Numbered from the stretch's first letter, positions 52,957 through 62,001 are shown. The stretch: 64,000 bases of DNA from QANA01 sp963665505 (GCA_963665505.1 OY762275.1:930001-994000), one strand, 5' to 3'. Notes: generated by a model not told the origin, from the sequence alone. Numbers and translations: made by a program.

Positions 52957-53700
52957 TTGGCGGAATTTGATAGGGAAGGCAAAGATACGGTAGAGCTGAT
53001 CAGGCGCTATAAAAAAACGGGCGACACAGCCATCCGGAATGCCGTGATCGAAATGAACATGCGTCTGGCCGAGGGGATCGCCTCCCGTTTCGCGGGCAGA
53101 GGGGTGGAGTATGAAGACCTTTTGCAGGTTGCCTGTGTCGCGCTCATCGGCGCCATCGAACGCTTTGACCCGGCGCGCGGCTTCAAGTTCTCCACGTTTG
53201 CCGCGCCCACCATTATCGGGGAGATCAAAAACTATTTCCGGGACAAGACCCGCATGATGCATATCTCCAGGAGGGACAGCGAACAGCTACTCGCCTACGG
53301 GGGCGCCCGCGAACAATTGGAAAAACAGGGTAGGGTCACGACGCGCGCGTTGGCGGCCAAGCTGGGCGTGCGCGACGAGCGCGTGCTTGAGCTGATCGAT
53401 ATGCAGCATTCGCTCTCGGTCTCTTCGCTGGAACGGATGCTGGGCGAAAGCGATTCGGACGGCATGGTAAAAGACATGATCGGCGGCGAGGACAAGGGTT
53501 TTGAACATATAGAAAACAAGGAGTTTTTATCCAAGGCGCTGTCGTATCTGGACGAGACCGAACGCCATATCCTGATCGAACGGTTCTGGCGGCGCCTGCC
53601 GCAGAGCAAAGTGGCGGCCGGCATGGGAGTCTCGCAGATGTATGTTTCCCGGGCGGAACGCCGTATACTGGCAAAACTCAAAGACTATCTGCAAAAATAA
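52957..53700 (+). CDS. SigB/SigF/SigG family RNA polymerase sigma factor
   Basis: 247 residues from TTG at 52957, seven bases after GAAGGAG. Region 2 (NMRLAEGIASRFAGRGVEYEDLLQVACVALIGAIERFDPARGFKFSTFAAPTI-type segment), region 3 (TTRALAAKLGV) and region 4 (LPQSKVAAGMGVSQMYVSRAERRIL) are all present. Third gene of a SpoIIA/RsbVW-SigB-type operon. It could be sigmaF of sporulation or a general stress factor; the degenerate anti-sigma partner makes the second somewhat more likely. Confidence 0.85.
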   Translation: MAEFDREGKDTVELIRRYKKTGDTAIRNAVIEMNMRLAEGIASRFAGRGVEYEDLLQVACVALIGAIERFDPARGFKFSTFAAPTIIGEIKNYFRDKTRMMHISRRDSEQLLAYGGAREQLEKQGRVTTRALAAKLGVRDERVLELIDMQHSLSVSSLERMLGESDSDGMVKDMIGGEDKGFEHIENKEFLSKALSYLDETERHILIERFWRRLPQSKVAAGMGVSQMYVSRAERRILAKLKDYLQK

Positions 53701-53745
53701 AACAGCGCCCGTCCGGGCGAGAGATAAATAATCAGGGGTGGTTTT

Positions 53746-54951
53746 GTGGCAAGGCGTGTCCGCCGCCGCATACTGCGGCGGGATGAACAGAAGAATAAGA
53801 AAAAATGGATCTATTTTGCGGCGGCCAGTACGGCGGTCCTTTTATTGGCGGTCGTTTTGCTGGTGGTGCGGGGGCACCGCTTCTTCGTCGCGGAGCAGGG
53901 TACCCTTGTATTTTCGATGGACGGGGAAGGGTTGATCGTCCGCTCGGAAACGCTCTATAAAGCCGAAAATTACGGCAAGACCGAATTCATCGCGACCGAA
54001 GGGCAGGCCGTTTCCGCAGGAACCTCGATCGCCGACGTATACAGCGAAGATTACAGCGAAAGCGATTATGCCGCGCTCAAAGAGCTGCGCGAAAAGATTC
54101 TGGACTACCAGCAGAACAACGCGCTGGGCGACGCGGTCAACGAAGGCCTGGCGTCGCTGGACACTCAGATCGCGTCCAAGGCCGAAGAGATCCGGCAGGC
54201 CGTCCGGGAAGGGTTGAAAGACCTGCTTTTGCTGGAACGCTCGCTATGTTCGCTGATGGACGAACGGGCGACGCTGCTCAAGGAAGCGGCGAAAAACGAC
54301 ACGCAGCTCACCGATTTTTACGCGCAGGAAGAGGCGCTGGGAAACCGCGTGGAAAACTACCGCCGCACCATCGTGGCCGAAGGCGAAGGGCTGGTCAGCT
54401 TTTATTTCGACGGGATCGAGACGCTGCTGACGCCGGAAAATATGGAAAAGCTCACGGTCAAGGACATTGAGAACATCATCGCCGGCAAACTCAATTACAC
54501 GACGGTCACGGAATACCCGCTGTACCGTTTGGTTGAACGCGACCTGTGGTATGTCGTTATGGTGAGCGGCGAAGAGATCTCCGAATTTTCCAACGACAAC
54601 ACGTTCTATGTGCAGTTTTCGTTCGGGGACGTTTCCCAGGCGACGGTGTACGGATGGACGGAAGAAGCGGGCAAATACATCTATTACCTGGAATTCGATA
54701 AACCGGTGGACAAGTTCCTTTCCGCCCGGCAGGTGGAATTCAGCGTGTCCGCCACGTATGTGGGCATCGAAGTGCCCGCGTCCGCCGTCAAGAAAAAGGA
54801 CGGCGTGGCCGGCGTGTATTATCTGGACGAAGAAACGGGCAGGAAGACCTTCGAACCCGTGAACGTTCTGATCGCGCGGGACGACCGTTCGCTCGTCGAG
54901 CCGCAGGATATCGGCAGCGTGCTGGATGCCGGCAGCAAGATCTATTATTAA
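53746..54951 (+). CDS. HlyD-like membrane-anchored protein
   Basis: 401 residues from GTG at 53746. A basic N-terminus (RRVRRRILRRDEQKNKKK) leads to a helix (about 24-42), then biotinyl-lipoyl-like beta segments (EFIATEGQAVSAGTSIADVY), a helical hairpin (about 100-210) and C-terminal barrel. This is the HlyD/periplasmic adaptor pattern commonly found upstream of yggS-sepF in clostridia; role there is unclear and no transporter gene is adjacent. Confidence 0.75.
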   Translation: MARRVRRRILRRDEQKNKKKWIYFAAASTAVLLLAVVLLVVRGHRFFVAEQGTLVFSMDGEGLIVRSETLYKAENYGKTEFIATEGQAVSAGTSIADVYSEDYSESDYAALKELREKILDYQQNNALGDAVNEGLASLDTQIASKAEEIRQAVREGLKDLLLLERSLCSLMDERATLLKEAAKNDTQLTDFYAQEEALGNRVENYRRTIVAEGEGLVSFYFDGIETLLTPENMEKLTVKDIENIIAGKLNYTTVTEYPLYRLVERDLWYVVMVSGEEISEFSNDNTFYVQFSFGDVSQATVYGWTEEAGKYIYYLEFDKPVDKFLSARQVEFSVSATYVGIEVPASAVKKKDGVAGVYYLDEETGRKTFEPVNVLIARDDRSLVEPQDIGSVLDAGSKIYY

Positions 54952-54977
54952 GACGATAATTTTGGGGAACCGAGGCG

Positions 54978-55664
54978 TTGAGGAGAGTGTCTATTCGCAG
55001 TAATATTGCAGAGGTATGGGAAAACATTGAGAAAAGCGCGGCCCGCGCGGGCCGGCGGGCGGGCGACGTCACGCTGCTGGGCGTGACCAAAACGGTGCAG
55101 CCGGCGCGCATCCGGGAAGCCGTCGAGGCCGGCCTGTGCGACCTTGGGGAGAACCGCATCCAGGAGTATGTGAAAAAGCGCGAACTGTTGCCGGAAAATT
55201 TACGCTGGCATATGATCGGGCGATTGCAAAAAAACAAAATTAAGTATATAATTGGTAAGATAAGTCTTATACATTCTCTGTCCACGATGGACGCTGCGCG
55301 CGAGGTACAGCGCCTTTCCGAGAAGCAGGGCGTGTATACCCCTTGTCTTGTACAGGTGAACATCGGGCGGGAAGAAAGCAAGTCGGGCGTGGCGCCGGAG
55401 GAACTCTGTTCCTTCCTGGAGAGCCTGGCGCCGTTGGACAGGCTGCATGTGCAGGGTCTGATGGCCATCGCCCCTTTTACGGAAGATCCGGAAGAAGTCC
55501 GGCCCTGTTTTGCCCGCATGCGCGCGTTGTTTGAAGCGATGCCTACGGGCGGCAATGTGGAAAAACGCTGGCTTTCGATGGGTATGTCGAACGATTATTG
55601 CATAGCGGTGGAAGAGGGCGCCAACATTGTGCGCGTCGGCACCCGGATATTTGGGAAAAGATGA
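54978..55664 (+). CDS. YggS family PLP-binding protein (PLPHP)
   Basis: 228 residues, starting at TTG 54978. Motifs: VTLLGVTKTV (PLP lysine), DLGENRIQEYVKK, WHMIGRLQKNK, SMGMSNDYCIAVEEGANIVRVGTRIFG. It maintains vitamin B6 balance. It lies 21 bases before sepF, the usual Firmicutes order. The start codon is uncertain as no clear ribosome site is at normal distance. Confidence 0.93.
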   Translation: MRRVSIRSNIAEVWENIEKSAARAGRRAGDVTLLGVTKTVQPARIREAVEAGLCDLGENRIQEYVKKRELLPENLRWHMIGRLQKNKIKYIIGKISLIHSLSTMDAAREVQRLSEKQGVYTPCLVQVNIGREESKSGVAPEELCSFLESLAPLDRLHVQGLMAIAPFTEDPEEVRPCFARMRALFEAMPTGGNVEKRWLSMGMSNDYCIAVEEGANIVRVGTRIFGKR

Positions 55665-55685
55665 TATGCAAGGAGGTTTTTACCT

Positions 55686-56198
55686 ATGGCAAAAGGTTTT
55701 TGGAAGCGGACGTTCGGTTCTTTGGGTAAGGACGACGAAGAAGAATATTACGAAGAGATAGACGATCCGGAGGAAAACTACGGCTATCCCGAAGCGGATG
55801 GACAAGCGCCTGCGCAAGAGCTTTCGTATGACGAACCCAGTTTTGCCAGGCGGCGCTCCAAAGTGATCTCCATGCCGGAAGGCGGCCGGGCGGCCATACC
55901 TGCTGCCGGTCCTGAATACCAGATGAAAATGATCATTTTCCAGCCTTCTTCGTACGACGAGACGCAGAGCGTGATCGACAGCCTGCGCGCAAGGAAGCCC
56001 GTCATCATCAACCTGGATGAGATAGACGTCGGCGTGGCGCAGCGCATCCTTGATTTCGTGAGCGGCGCCGTGTATGCGCTTTCGGGCGATATCAAAAAGG
56101 CTGCCCGCAACATCTTTGTGGTGGCGCCTTCCAATGTGGAGGTCACGACCAATGTTTCGGAAGACGTGCCTCTTTATGAGAATGACAGCGAGCAGTGA
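55686..56198 (+). CDS. sepF: Cell division protein SepF
   Basis: 170 residues. N-terminal membrane-binding amphipathic start (AKGFWKRTFGSL), acidic linker, and C-terminal SepF domain (PSSYDETQSVIDSLRARKPVIINLDEIDVGVAQRILDF-type pattern, about 85-165). It links FtsZ filaments to the membrane. AAGGAGG precedes the ATG. Confidence 0.95.
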   Translation: MAKGFWKRTFGSLGKDDEEEYYEEIDDPEENYGYPEADGQAPAQELSYDEPSFARRRSKVISMPEGGRAAIPAAGPEYQMKMIIFQPSSYDETQSVIDSLRARKPVIINLDEIDVGVAQRILDFVSGAVYALSGDIKKAARNIFVVAPSNVEVTTNVSEDVPLYENDSEQ

Positions 56199-56280
56199 GC
56201 CTTGCCGCACAAATAGACTTTGCGCAGGCGACCTGCGGTGTAGGGCCATACGGGCAAAATAAAAAAGGAGCGTGCTTTTT

Positions 56281-56892
56281 ATGGATCTGACGCGGGAATA
56301 CATATCCAGCAAGACGTTTACCCAGAAAAAGGGGAAGTATGATGCCGCCCCGGTAGACGAATTCATGCGTACCGTTGCCGACGGTGTGGAAGAGTTGAGT
56401 GTAGAACTGGAGAAAACCAGGGCAGGCCTTGCTAAATATAAGGAGATGGAGGCTTCCATGATCGCGGCGTTGGTCTCCGCCCAGCGTACGGCGGATTCTC
56501 TGACCGCCGAAGCGAAGCAAAAAGCCGACGCGATGGTGGAAGACGCCAAGGCGCAGGCGGCAATGATCCAAAAGACCGCCGCGGAAGAAGAAGCGGCGCT
56601 CCGCACACGCTTTGAGGAAGAACGCAGCGAGTTGGCGGCCGAATTGGTGGCGCTGCATAAATTCCGGGAAGAATACGTCGCCGCCGTGAAAAAAGAGACG
56701 GAGGAATTCCTGGAGCAATTCGAGAACCAGCCTGCCGACGAACTATGGGCCAGGCGCCCCGCGGCAGTCGATGCGGTCAAGACGGAGCAGGTCAAGTCGG
56801 GAACGCTCGGCGGCCTGGATATCAACGAGATCCTGAAGAACCTGCCGCAGTCGGACAGCGACCTCAAGGCCATGATAGACGAACTTATCTGA
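56281..56892 (+). CDS. DivIVA family protein
   Basis: 203 residues, mainly coiled coil (about 30-160). The N-terminus TREYISSKTFTQKKGKYDAAPVDEFMRTVADGVEEL is a DivIVA-type lipid-binding module with some divergence (FTQKKGKYDAAPVD in place of F-x-x-x-x-x-GY-x-x-x-x-VD). It probably marks poles or division sites. AAGGAG lies upstream. It closes the HlyD-yggS-sepF-divIVA run, before a terminator. Confidence 0.85.
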   Translation: MDLTREYISSKTFTQKKGKYDAAPVDEFMRTVADGVEELSVELEKTRAGLAKYKEMEASMIAALVSAQRTADSLTAEAKQKADAMVEDAKAQAAMIQKTAAEEEAALRTRFEEERSELAAELVALHKFREEYVAAVKKETEEFLEQFENQPADELWARRPAAVDAVKTEQVKSGTLGGLDINEILKNLPQSDSDLKAMIDELI

Positions 56893-56910
56893 GCCGGAAA
56901 CAGAAAAATA

Positions 56911-56940
56911 AAAACCCCTCTTCCCAAGAGGGGTTTTTTT
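56911..56940 (+). terminator. Rho-independent terminator
   Basis: AAACCCCTCTT-CCC-AAGAGGGGTTT with T7. Confidence 0.88.
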
Positions 56941-56968
56941 GTGGGAAAGACTCCCAAAGGATCTGCCG

Positions 56969-58036
56969 TTAAGCCGGCAATACGTCCGCGATCAGGACAA
57001 GGTCGGAAAGCGAACCGTCTTCCTTGATGTAATAGACCTGCGTTTCGCTGTTGGCCATGGAATCGGCTTTATAGATCACCATCGCGCCTTTGAGCTTGGC
57101 CAGGTTGTTTCGTATATAACTGTTATTCTGCTGGTACGCAAAGGAAGAATCGTTTGTGATCATGATGGCGAAGGGCATATAAGGCTCGTACGCCGCCGAA
57201 TTTTTGAGGTTGTCCCATCTCTTCCAGTTCATGATGCTCAGCTTGCCGCCGATGTAGTTGGAGAACCCGATGGCGTTCTGCCCGTACCCGGCGTCGCCTT
57301 CGAGGAGCCGCACATTGTCGCCCGCGCCTTTTTCGATCCATTTTTCAAGATACCCGCTCCAGCTGGAAGGGTCGTAGCTGCCGCTGCTGCCGAATGTCCA
57401 CGCAGTCCCTTTGGCCAGGAAGACGGCATAGTGCAGCCCGCTGTTGGTAAGCGCGCTTTTCAAAGACTGCAGGATCGTGTCCCTGTTGCTCTGCGTACCG
57501 GTGACCGAGACGGCGAAAACCGTTGTGTTCTGCGCCTCTGCGTTCTCGGTGTCCACCGTATCCGTGGCCTCGCCGTTCACCCACTCGGCTTTGAGCGTAT
57601 AAACCAGCGTCGAAGCGACGTTGCCCCTAAACGCCTGGGGGATCTCGTAATCCATCTCGCCCGCGCAGACGATCTCTTCGCCCATAAGCGTGCCGTTCTC
57701 ATCGTAAATGCCGACGTGCAGGCCGTCGATGGCCTGTTTGCCCTCGGCCGCGCGCACGCGCAGCGTGACCGTCATGTCCATATCGGTTTCGGTCACGGTG
57801 TCGTCCCGATAGTTGGAAACGGAGAAGGTCCATTCCGCCGTCTCCGTCGGTGCCAGTTTAACGGCGGGATAGACGGTTTCGTCCGCGTCGATCAGGAATT
57901 CTTTGGAGACCGTGCTGCCCTGGGCGATGCCCAGCGTCTTGGTATAGACCGAAAGCGTCCCCGCGATGACGGATGAAACGATGGCCAGGATCAATCCCAG
58001 TATCAGTAAGGTTTTCTTGGATTTCAAAATTGTCAA
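56969..58036 (-). CDS. Secreted surface protein controlled by a c-di-GMP riboswitch
   Basis: 355 residues from TTG at 58036, behind GGGAGG. A signal/anchor helix (LLILGLILAIVSSVIAGTLS) is followed by a beta-rich domain (TVYPAVKLAPTETAEWTFSVSNYRDD..) reminiscent of TasA/camelysin-type fibre proteins, then a C-terminal part (about 175-350) rich in Asn/Ser/Tyr. Family not certain. Its leader carries a c-di-GMP-I riboswitch, so it is likely a biofilm or adhesion protein. Confidence 0.55.
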   Translation of the reverse strand: MTILKSKKTLLILGLILAIVSSVIAGTLSVYTKTLGIAQGSTVSKEFLIDADETVYPAVKLAPTETAEWTFSVSNYRDDTVTETDMDMTVTLRVRAAEGKQAIDGLHVGIYDENGTLMGEEIVCAGEMDYEIPQAFRGNVASTLVYTLKAEWVNGEATDTVDTENAEAQNTTVFAVSVTGTQSNRDTILQSLKSALTNSGLHYAVFLAKGTAWTFGSSGSYDPSSWSGYLEKWIEKGAGDNVRLLEGDAGYGQNAIGFSNYIGGKLSIMNWKRWDNLKNSAAYEPYMPFAIMITNDSSFAYQQNNSYIRNNLAKLKGAMVIYKADSMANSETQVYYIKEDGSLSDLVLIADVLPA

Positions 58037-58079
58037 AATTGCCGTCCTCCCGCTAAAAAACTAAAATGTAAAATGACAT

Positions 58080-58190
58080 AAAAAAACCGCTACCGGGCAT
58101 CACGTTTCCGGTAACGGCAACTGGCTGTCCTATCCCAAAGGGAAGTAGACCCTGTAGCTTTGCGCCGCTGGCTTTCGCCAGTTTTGCTTT
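58080..58190 (-). promoter_or_regulatory. c-di-GMP-I (GEMM) riboswitch with terminator
   Basis: On the minus strand: ACTGGCGAAAGCCAG (first hairpin with GAAA loop), GCGCAAAGCTACAGGG (the CGCAAAGC core), GGGATAGGACAGCCAGTTGCC, matching GEMM consensus. Directly after it a terminator CCGTTACCGG...CCCGGTAGCGG plus T7 ends the leader (58080-58118). The aptamer 3' edge and the terminator 5' arm share CCG, giving a simple switch. Whether ligand turns expression on or off cannot be decided by eye. Confidence 0.88.
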
Positions 58191-58200
58191 TGACAGGTAT

Positions 58201-58229
58201 ACGATACTATAGAAGGAAACGATTGTCAA
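58201..58229 (-). promoter_or_regulatory. Promoter of the riboswitch leader
   Basis: On the minus strand TTGACA (58224-58229), 17 bases, TATCGT (58201-58206). Confidence 0.65.
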
Positions 58230-58255
58230 GCTTTTCCTTCTATGGCCGGCCGGGT

Positions 58256-59395
58256 TCAAAAGAGGCCCGCATACTCGATCTCGATCTCTTTGCTGTCGGG
58301 CTGCAGCGCGACCCATGTATTCCCCGGGGAAAAGACGACTTCTTCGCCGTTATCGGTGTAATAAATGGTGGGATCGTCCAGGCTGTCCCGCTCCCAATAG
58401 CCGCTTTGGTGCCGGCCGTTGATGAAATATTCGCATCTGCCCGTCCCGGTGAGCACGACCATGCGGCGCCCGCCGTCGTCCGGGATCAGATAGGATTTTG
58501 CGTACTGCACGATGAGGTTGCGCACGCATACCTGTTCGGTCGCCGTGGACTGTGTGCCGTCCGCGTTTTCTGTGACGGTATAGGTCATGAAAGGTTCGCC
58601 GTTTTCATAGCGGCAAAAGCGGTTTTGTTCTTCGTCGTAGACGAATTCCACGTTTGAGGTATTGCTGGTCAGGTAGGGGATGCCCACCCGCCGCACAGGT
58701 TCGCCCGTCGCGCCGGCGTCTGCGGAGAAGAGCCAGCCCGCCCGTTCGTTCGGGGTATAATCGTAAAGTTTTTCTTCAATATAGGGAAGGTCGGTGTATA
58801 CGTTGTGCGGCGCGCTCCGGTCGGTGCTGCGCCAGAAATACTTGTCGTATTTGCCTTTCAGCCCGTCCACCCGTACCTTGATGTAGCTGGTGTTGGAACC
58901 GTAGACGTAAGATTCCACACCGGGCGTATTGGCGCCGCCAAAGTGGATCAGCACGGCGTCCCATTCCTTTTGGATGTGCAGCAGGTAGATGCGGGCGGAA
59001 CGCACCGGCCCCGCCACGGTGGGCAGCGTGTCGTTGAACAGGCAGATGAACCGGGTGATCGTGGCCTCGACCGGCGCCTCATAGATGACGTCGGCCTGCA
59101 TGAGGCCGGTCTGCGGCCGCGCGTAAGAGGAATTTTCGATGATCACCATCATGGGATGATAGAGCGGCTCTTCGGTGTACGGCAGCCCGGTCGTGCGCGA
59201 AACGTAGAGGGGCGCGGACGTCTCGGAAGGCGAAGGAGAAAGGCTTTTGCTCTCTTCCGGGGATACGGCAACGCTGGCGGAAACGATGGGCAGCGGCAGC
59301 TCTTCTTCCTCTTCTTCGCTGCCCAGGCTGCCGCAGGCGCACAGGCAGACGGTCGCCAACAAAAAAAACAGGACGGAAAAGATCTTTTTTGCCAT
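58256..59395 (-). CDS. DUF3048 lipoprotein (YerB-like)
   Basis: 379 residues from the ATG at 59395, preceded by AAGGAGG. Lipobox in FLLATVCLCACG (Cys about 18), acidic/Ser-rich linker, then the DUF3048 domain: MMVIIENSSYARPQTGLMQADVIYEAPVEATITRFICLF and VRSARIYLLHI...FGGANTP-type sequence, with the C-terminal part GYWERDSLDDPTIYY. Family function is not settled. It reads away from yabPQ. Confidence 0.88.
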   Translation of the reverse strand: MAKKIFSVLFFLLATVCLCACGSLGSEEEEEELPLPIVSASVAVSPEESKSLSPSPSETSAPLYVSRTTGLPYTEEPLYHPMMVIIENSSYARPQTGLMQADVIYEAPVEATITRFICLFNDTLPTVAGPVRSARIYLLHIQKEWDAVLIHFGGANTPGVESYVYGSNTSYIKVRVDGLKGKYDKYFWRSTDRSAPHNVYTDLPYIEEKLYDYTPNERAGWLFSADAGATGEPVRRVGIPYLTSNTSNVEFVYDEEQNRFCRYENGEPFMTYTVTENADGTQSTATEQVCVRNLIVQYAKSYLIPDDGGRRMVVLTGTGRCEYFINGRHQSGYWERDSLDDPTIYYTDNGEEVVFSPGNTWVALQPDSKEIEIEYAGLF

Positions 59396-59552
59396 GACGG
59401 CCCTCCTTTTGCGAACGCTATTTCGCACTACATTGCCATTGTACGTGCGCGGAGGAAGGTTGTCAATGCCGCCGATTCTGCTGACATATATTCCGGGGGG
59501 CGGGAATATGTATAGACTAATACAAGCTGTAACCACGAAGGAGCAAACGATT

Positions 59553-59852
59553 ATGGCCGTATATGAAGAACCCAGGAGAATCAACGCATCCACCCATACC
59601 GTGACCGTCGCGGGCAAAGAGCGCGCGACCGTCACCGCCGTGGAGGATGTGGACAGCTTCAATGAGAACGAAGTGATCTTTTTGACTTCCGTCGGCATGA
59701 TGACCGTGGTCGGCGAAGACCTGCATATCGCCAAGCTCGATCTGGGCGAAGGCCTGCTGGTCATCGAAGGCATGATCCAGGCGCTGGATTACGCCGACCA
59801 TGAAGAGATGCGCATGCATAAACCGGGGCTGTTGGCGCGCATGTTCAAATAA
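59553..59852 (+). CDS. yabP: Sporulation protein YabP
   Basis: 99 residues. RINASTHTVTVAGKERATVTAVEDVDSFNENEV is the YabP domain opening, with GEDLHIAKLDLGEGLLVIEG following. AAGGAG lies upstream at 9 bases. First of yabP-yabQ-divIC, the conserved spore-former order. Acts in the mother cell during coat/cortex formation. Confidence 0.9.
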   Translation: MAVYEEPRRINASTHTVTVAGKERATVTAVEDVDSFNENEVIFLTSVGMMTVVGEDLHIAKLDLGEGLLVIEGMIQALDYADHEEMRMHKPGLLARMFK

Positions 59853-59868
59853 CAGGGAAGGAAAAAAC

Positions 59869-60204
59869 GTGGAAGGTACGTTGAACCAGCCATATGTGGC
59901 GCTTGTCAATGTGTATGTGGGGATGGCGCTGGGCGCACTGCACTTTCTTTTGGGCCGCCTGCTGCGTGTGTTTGGGCGTTCCGCCGCAGCCCGGCATATC
60001 GCGGACGCGCTTTTTTCCGTCCTGCTCGCAGGCACGGTCGTCGTGGTGTTTTACCACGTCTCAAATTTTTCCTTCCGTTTGTTCTATTTTGCCGGGATGG
60101 CCCTCGGGTTCGGGCTGTATGCGGCGGGTATCCATCCGCTCGTCTGCCGGGTGCTTTCCCTTTTTTCGGGGCCGGGCAAAAAAAGAAAGAAAAAATCTCC
60201 GTAA
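59869..60204 (+). CDS. yabQ: Spore cortex biosynthesis protein YabQ
   Basis: 111 residues from GTG at 59869, behind GGGAAGGA. Three to four hydrophobic helices (VALVNVYVGMALGALHFLLGRLLR, ALFSVLLAGTVVVVFYHVS, LFYFAGMALGFGLYAAGI) and a basic C-terminus fit YabQ. Directly after yabP. Confidence 0.88.
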   Translation: MEGTLNQPYVALVNVYVGMALGALHFLLGRLLRVFGRSAAARHIADALFSVLLAGTVVVVFYHVSNFSFRLFYFAGMALGFGLYAAGIHPLVCRVLSLFSGPGKKRKKKSP

Positions 60205-60220
60205 AATCCGTCGTGTATTG

Positions 60221-60250
60221 TTGACAAGCCCACCTTCCAAAAGGTAATAT
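60221..60250 (+). promoter_or_regulatory. Promoter of the divIC gene
   Basis: TTGACA (60221-60226), 18 bases, TAATAT (60245-60250). It gives the division gene vegetative transcription apart from the sporulation pair upstream. Confidence 0.6.
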
Positions 60251-60286
60251 AATAAATACAGATCATGCGTGTTGGGAGGAACGACA

Positions 60287-60688
60287 GTGCGTGCCAAGAC
60301 ACGGCAGGCGGTACAGGCGCGGCAGCGTAAACGGACGCGCAGGGACGGGCCTGCACAGCGAAAACAGAATACGGCGCCCGCAAAGAAAAAGCCGGCGGCC
60401 GGGTTTTTCTACCGGCATGCATCCGTCGTGCGGATGGCCGTGATCGGCGTCATATCGGTCTATGCGTCCGTTATGATCGTTTCGCATGTACTGACGCTCC
60501 GCATACGCAAACAGGAGCAGGCTGCCCTGATCGCCGAACAGCAAGACCTGCAGGCGCAGGTGGAAGACCTGGAAGACGAGGCCGAATACGTCGGCAGCGA
60601 AGAATATATCGAGCAGAAGGCGAGAGAAGTGCTTGGCTGGGTCAAAGAAGGAGAGATCATCTTCAAAAAGGCCGAGGACGAAGAGTAG
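60287..60688 (+). CDS. divIC: Septum formation initiator DivIC/FtsB
   Basis: 133 residues from GTG at 60287, behind GGGAGGAA. A basic N-terminal tail, one helix (about 50-70: MAVIGVISVYASVMIVSHVL), a coiled coil (RIRKQEQAALIAEQQDLQAQVEDLEDE) and a C-terminal YIEQKAREVLGWVKEGEIIF motif are all typical. Works with FtsL and DivIB at the septum. Confidence 0.9.
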   Translation: MRAKTRQAVQARQRKRTRRDGPAQRKQNTAPAKKKPAAGFFYRHASVVRMAVIGVISVYASVMIVSHVLTLRIRKQEQAALIAEQQDLQAQVEDLEDEAEYVGSEEYIEQKAREVLGWVKEGEIIFKKAEDEE

Positions 60689-60702
60689 ACCGATCGCAGC
60701 TT

Positions 60703-60728
60703 ACGGCACCCCGGGTGCCGTTTTTTTA
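60703..60728 (+). terminator. Rho-independent terminator
   Basis: ACGGCACC-CCGG-GTGCCGT then T7. Confidence 0.85.
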
Positions 60729-60752
60729 TCTTTTTATTACAAAGGTGGCAAA

Positions 60753-61625
60753 ATGGCGGAACGAAAATTTGTGATAGATATCGGCACCAATTCCGTGCGG
60801 TTGATGGAGGCGGAGGTCGTGCCCGGCGGCATCCGCACGGTCTCCAAACAGCTGGATACCGTGCGGATCGGCGAAGGTGTGGACAAGGCCCGCCGTCTCA
60901 GCCCCGCGGCGATCGAGCGTGGCGTGGGGGCCGTGCGGCGGTTCTGGCAGTCTGCGCGTGGCAGGGGAGAGATCTTTGCCTATGCGACCAGCGCGGTGCG
61001 CGACGCCGTCAACCGGGAGGAATTTCTTTCGCGGGTCCGCGCGGAAACGGGCATACGGGTAGACCTTCTGAGCGGTCGCGAAGAAGCCGTCTGCGGCGCG
61101 CGCGGCGCCCTGCAAGGCAAAGACGGCGCGACGCTGGATATCGGCGGCGGCAGCACGGAACTCGCCGTTGTACAAAAGGGCCATTTCCTGCTGGCGGCAA
61201 GCGTGGATATCGGCTGTGTGCGCGCCCTGGAGCTTTTCCCGGGGGAAGATGCCCCCGCGGTCAGGCAATGGGCGGAGAAAGCCTTTTCATCCGTACCCTA
61301 TCCGGGCGCGGAAAGGGTCTATGTGATCGGCGGCACGGCGACCGCCCTGGCCGCGGCCGACCTGCGGCTGGAAGTCTACGACCCGGCCGCCGTGCAGGGG
61401 CATATCCTCACTAAAGAGGGTGCGGAAGCACTCGGCAAAACACTTTTTCCCCTCTCGGTAGAAGCGCGTATGCGCAGGATGTTCATGGACGAACAGCGTG
61501 CCGAAGTCATCGTTTACGGGCTCTTCATCCTGCTCGCGTTTATGGAGCATTACGCCGTGCCCCGCGTGACCGTAAGCGAATCGGACAATCTGGAAGGCTA
61601 CCTTTTGGGCAAGCTCGAAAGATAA
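60753..61625 (+). CDS. Ppx/GppA family phosphatase
   Basis: 290 residues. FVIDIGTNSVRLME (phosphate 1), TSAVRDAVNREEFL, LLSGREEAVCGARGA, LDIGGGSTELAV (phosphate 2) and VIGGTATALAA are the ASKHA-fold motifs. It is the short two-domain form, hydrolysing polyphosphate or (p)ppGpp-type substrates. The ATG at 60753 follows AAGGTGG. Confidence 0.92.
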   Translation: MAERKFVIDIGTNSVRLMEAEVVPGGIRTVSKQLDTVRIGEGVDKARRLSPAAIERGVGAVRRFWQSARGRGEIFAYATSAVRDAVNREEFLSRVRAETGIRVDLLSGREEAVCGARGALQGKDGATLDIGGGSTELAVVQKGHFLLAASVDIGCVRALELFPGEDAPAVRQWAEKAFSSVPYPGAERVYVIGGTATALAAADLRLEVYDPAAVQGHILTKEGAEALGKTLFPLSVEARMRRMFMDEQRAEVIVYGLFILLAFMEHYAVPRVTVSESDNLEGYLLGKLER

Positions 61626-61718
61626 CCGGCCGCCGGCGCCGCGCATATTTTTCCCCGGGGGAGAATAAGCTTTAGCATGTGCAAAAGCGGTTGGGCGTGC
61701 CGGCACAGATTTTTTCCC

Positions 61719-61747
61719 TTGACATTTTGCGGCGCATCATGTACAAT
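61719..61747 (+). promoter_or_regulatory. Promoter of the initiator tRNA
   Basis: TTGACA (61719-61724), 17 bases, TACAAT (61742-61747), 40 bases before the tRNA. Confidence 0.8.
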
Positions 61748-61787
61748 AACTTTTGCACGTTGAAAGACAAAGGCGCGTGCGAATCGA

Positions 61788-61864
61788 CGCGGGGTAGAGC
61801 AGTTTGGTAGCTTGTCGGGCTCATAACCCGGAGGTCGTGGGTTCAAATCCCTCCCCCGCAACCA
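61788..61864 (+). tRNA. Initiator tRNA-fMet (anticodon CAT)
   Basis: 77 bases with encoded CCA, CTCATAA anticodon loop, three G-C pairs at the anticodon stem (GGG/CCC) and an unpaired C1-A72 at the acceptor end, the marks of the bacterial initiator. Confidence 0.95.
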
Positions 61865-61869
61865 GCAAG

Positions 61870-61900
61870 AAAGCCGTATGGAATCCCATACGGCTTTTGT
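61870..61900 (+). terminator. tRNA terminator
   Basis: AAGCCGTATGG-AAT-CCATACGGCTT followed by TTGTTTTG. Confidence 0.75.
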
Positions 61901-62001
61901 TTTGCCTGGGGGCAGCATACTGTGTTATACTGGCAGTAGTCCAGGCTGGCAGACCGGCCGGAATATCCACGATGATTTCTACGATCGAAAGGCGGAAGAA
62001 G

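Noticed and set aside
61804..62001. A longer methyltransferase start reaching into the tRNA.
   Set aside because: Those codons read the tRNA-fMet gene and its terminator; the domain begins after 62002.
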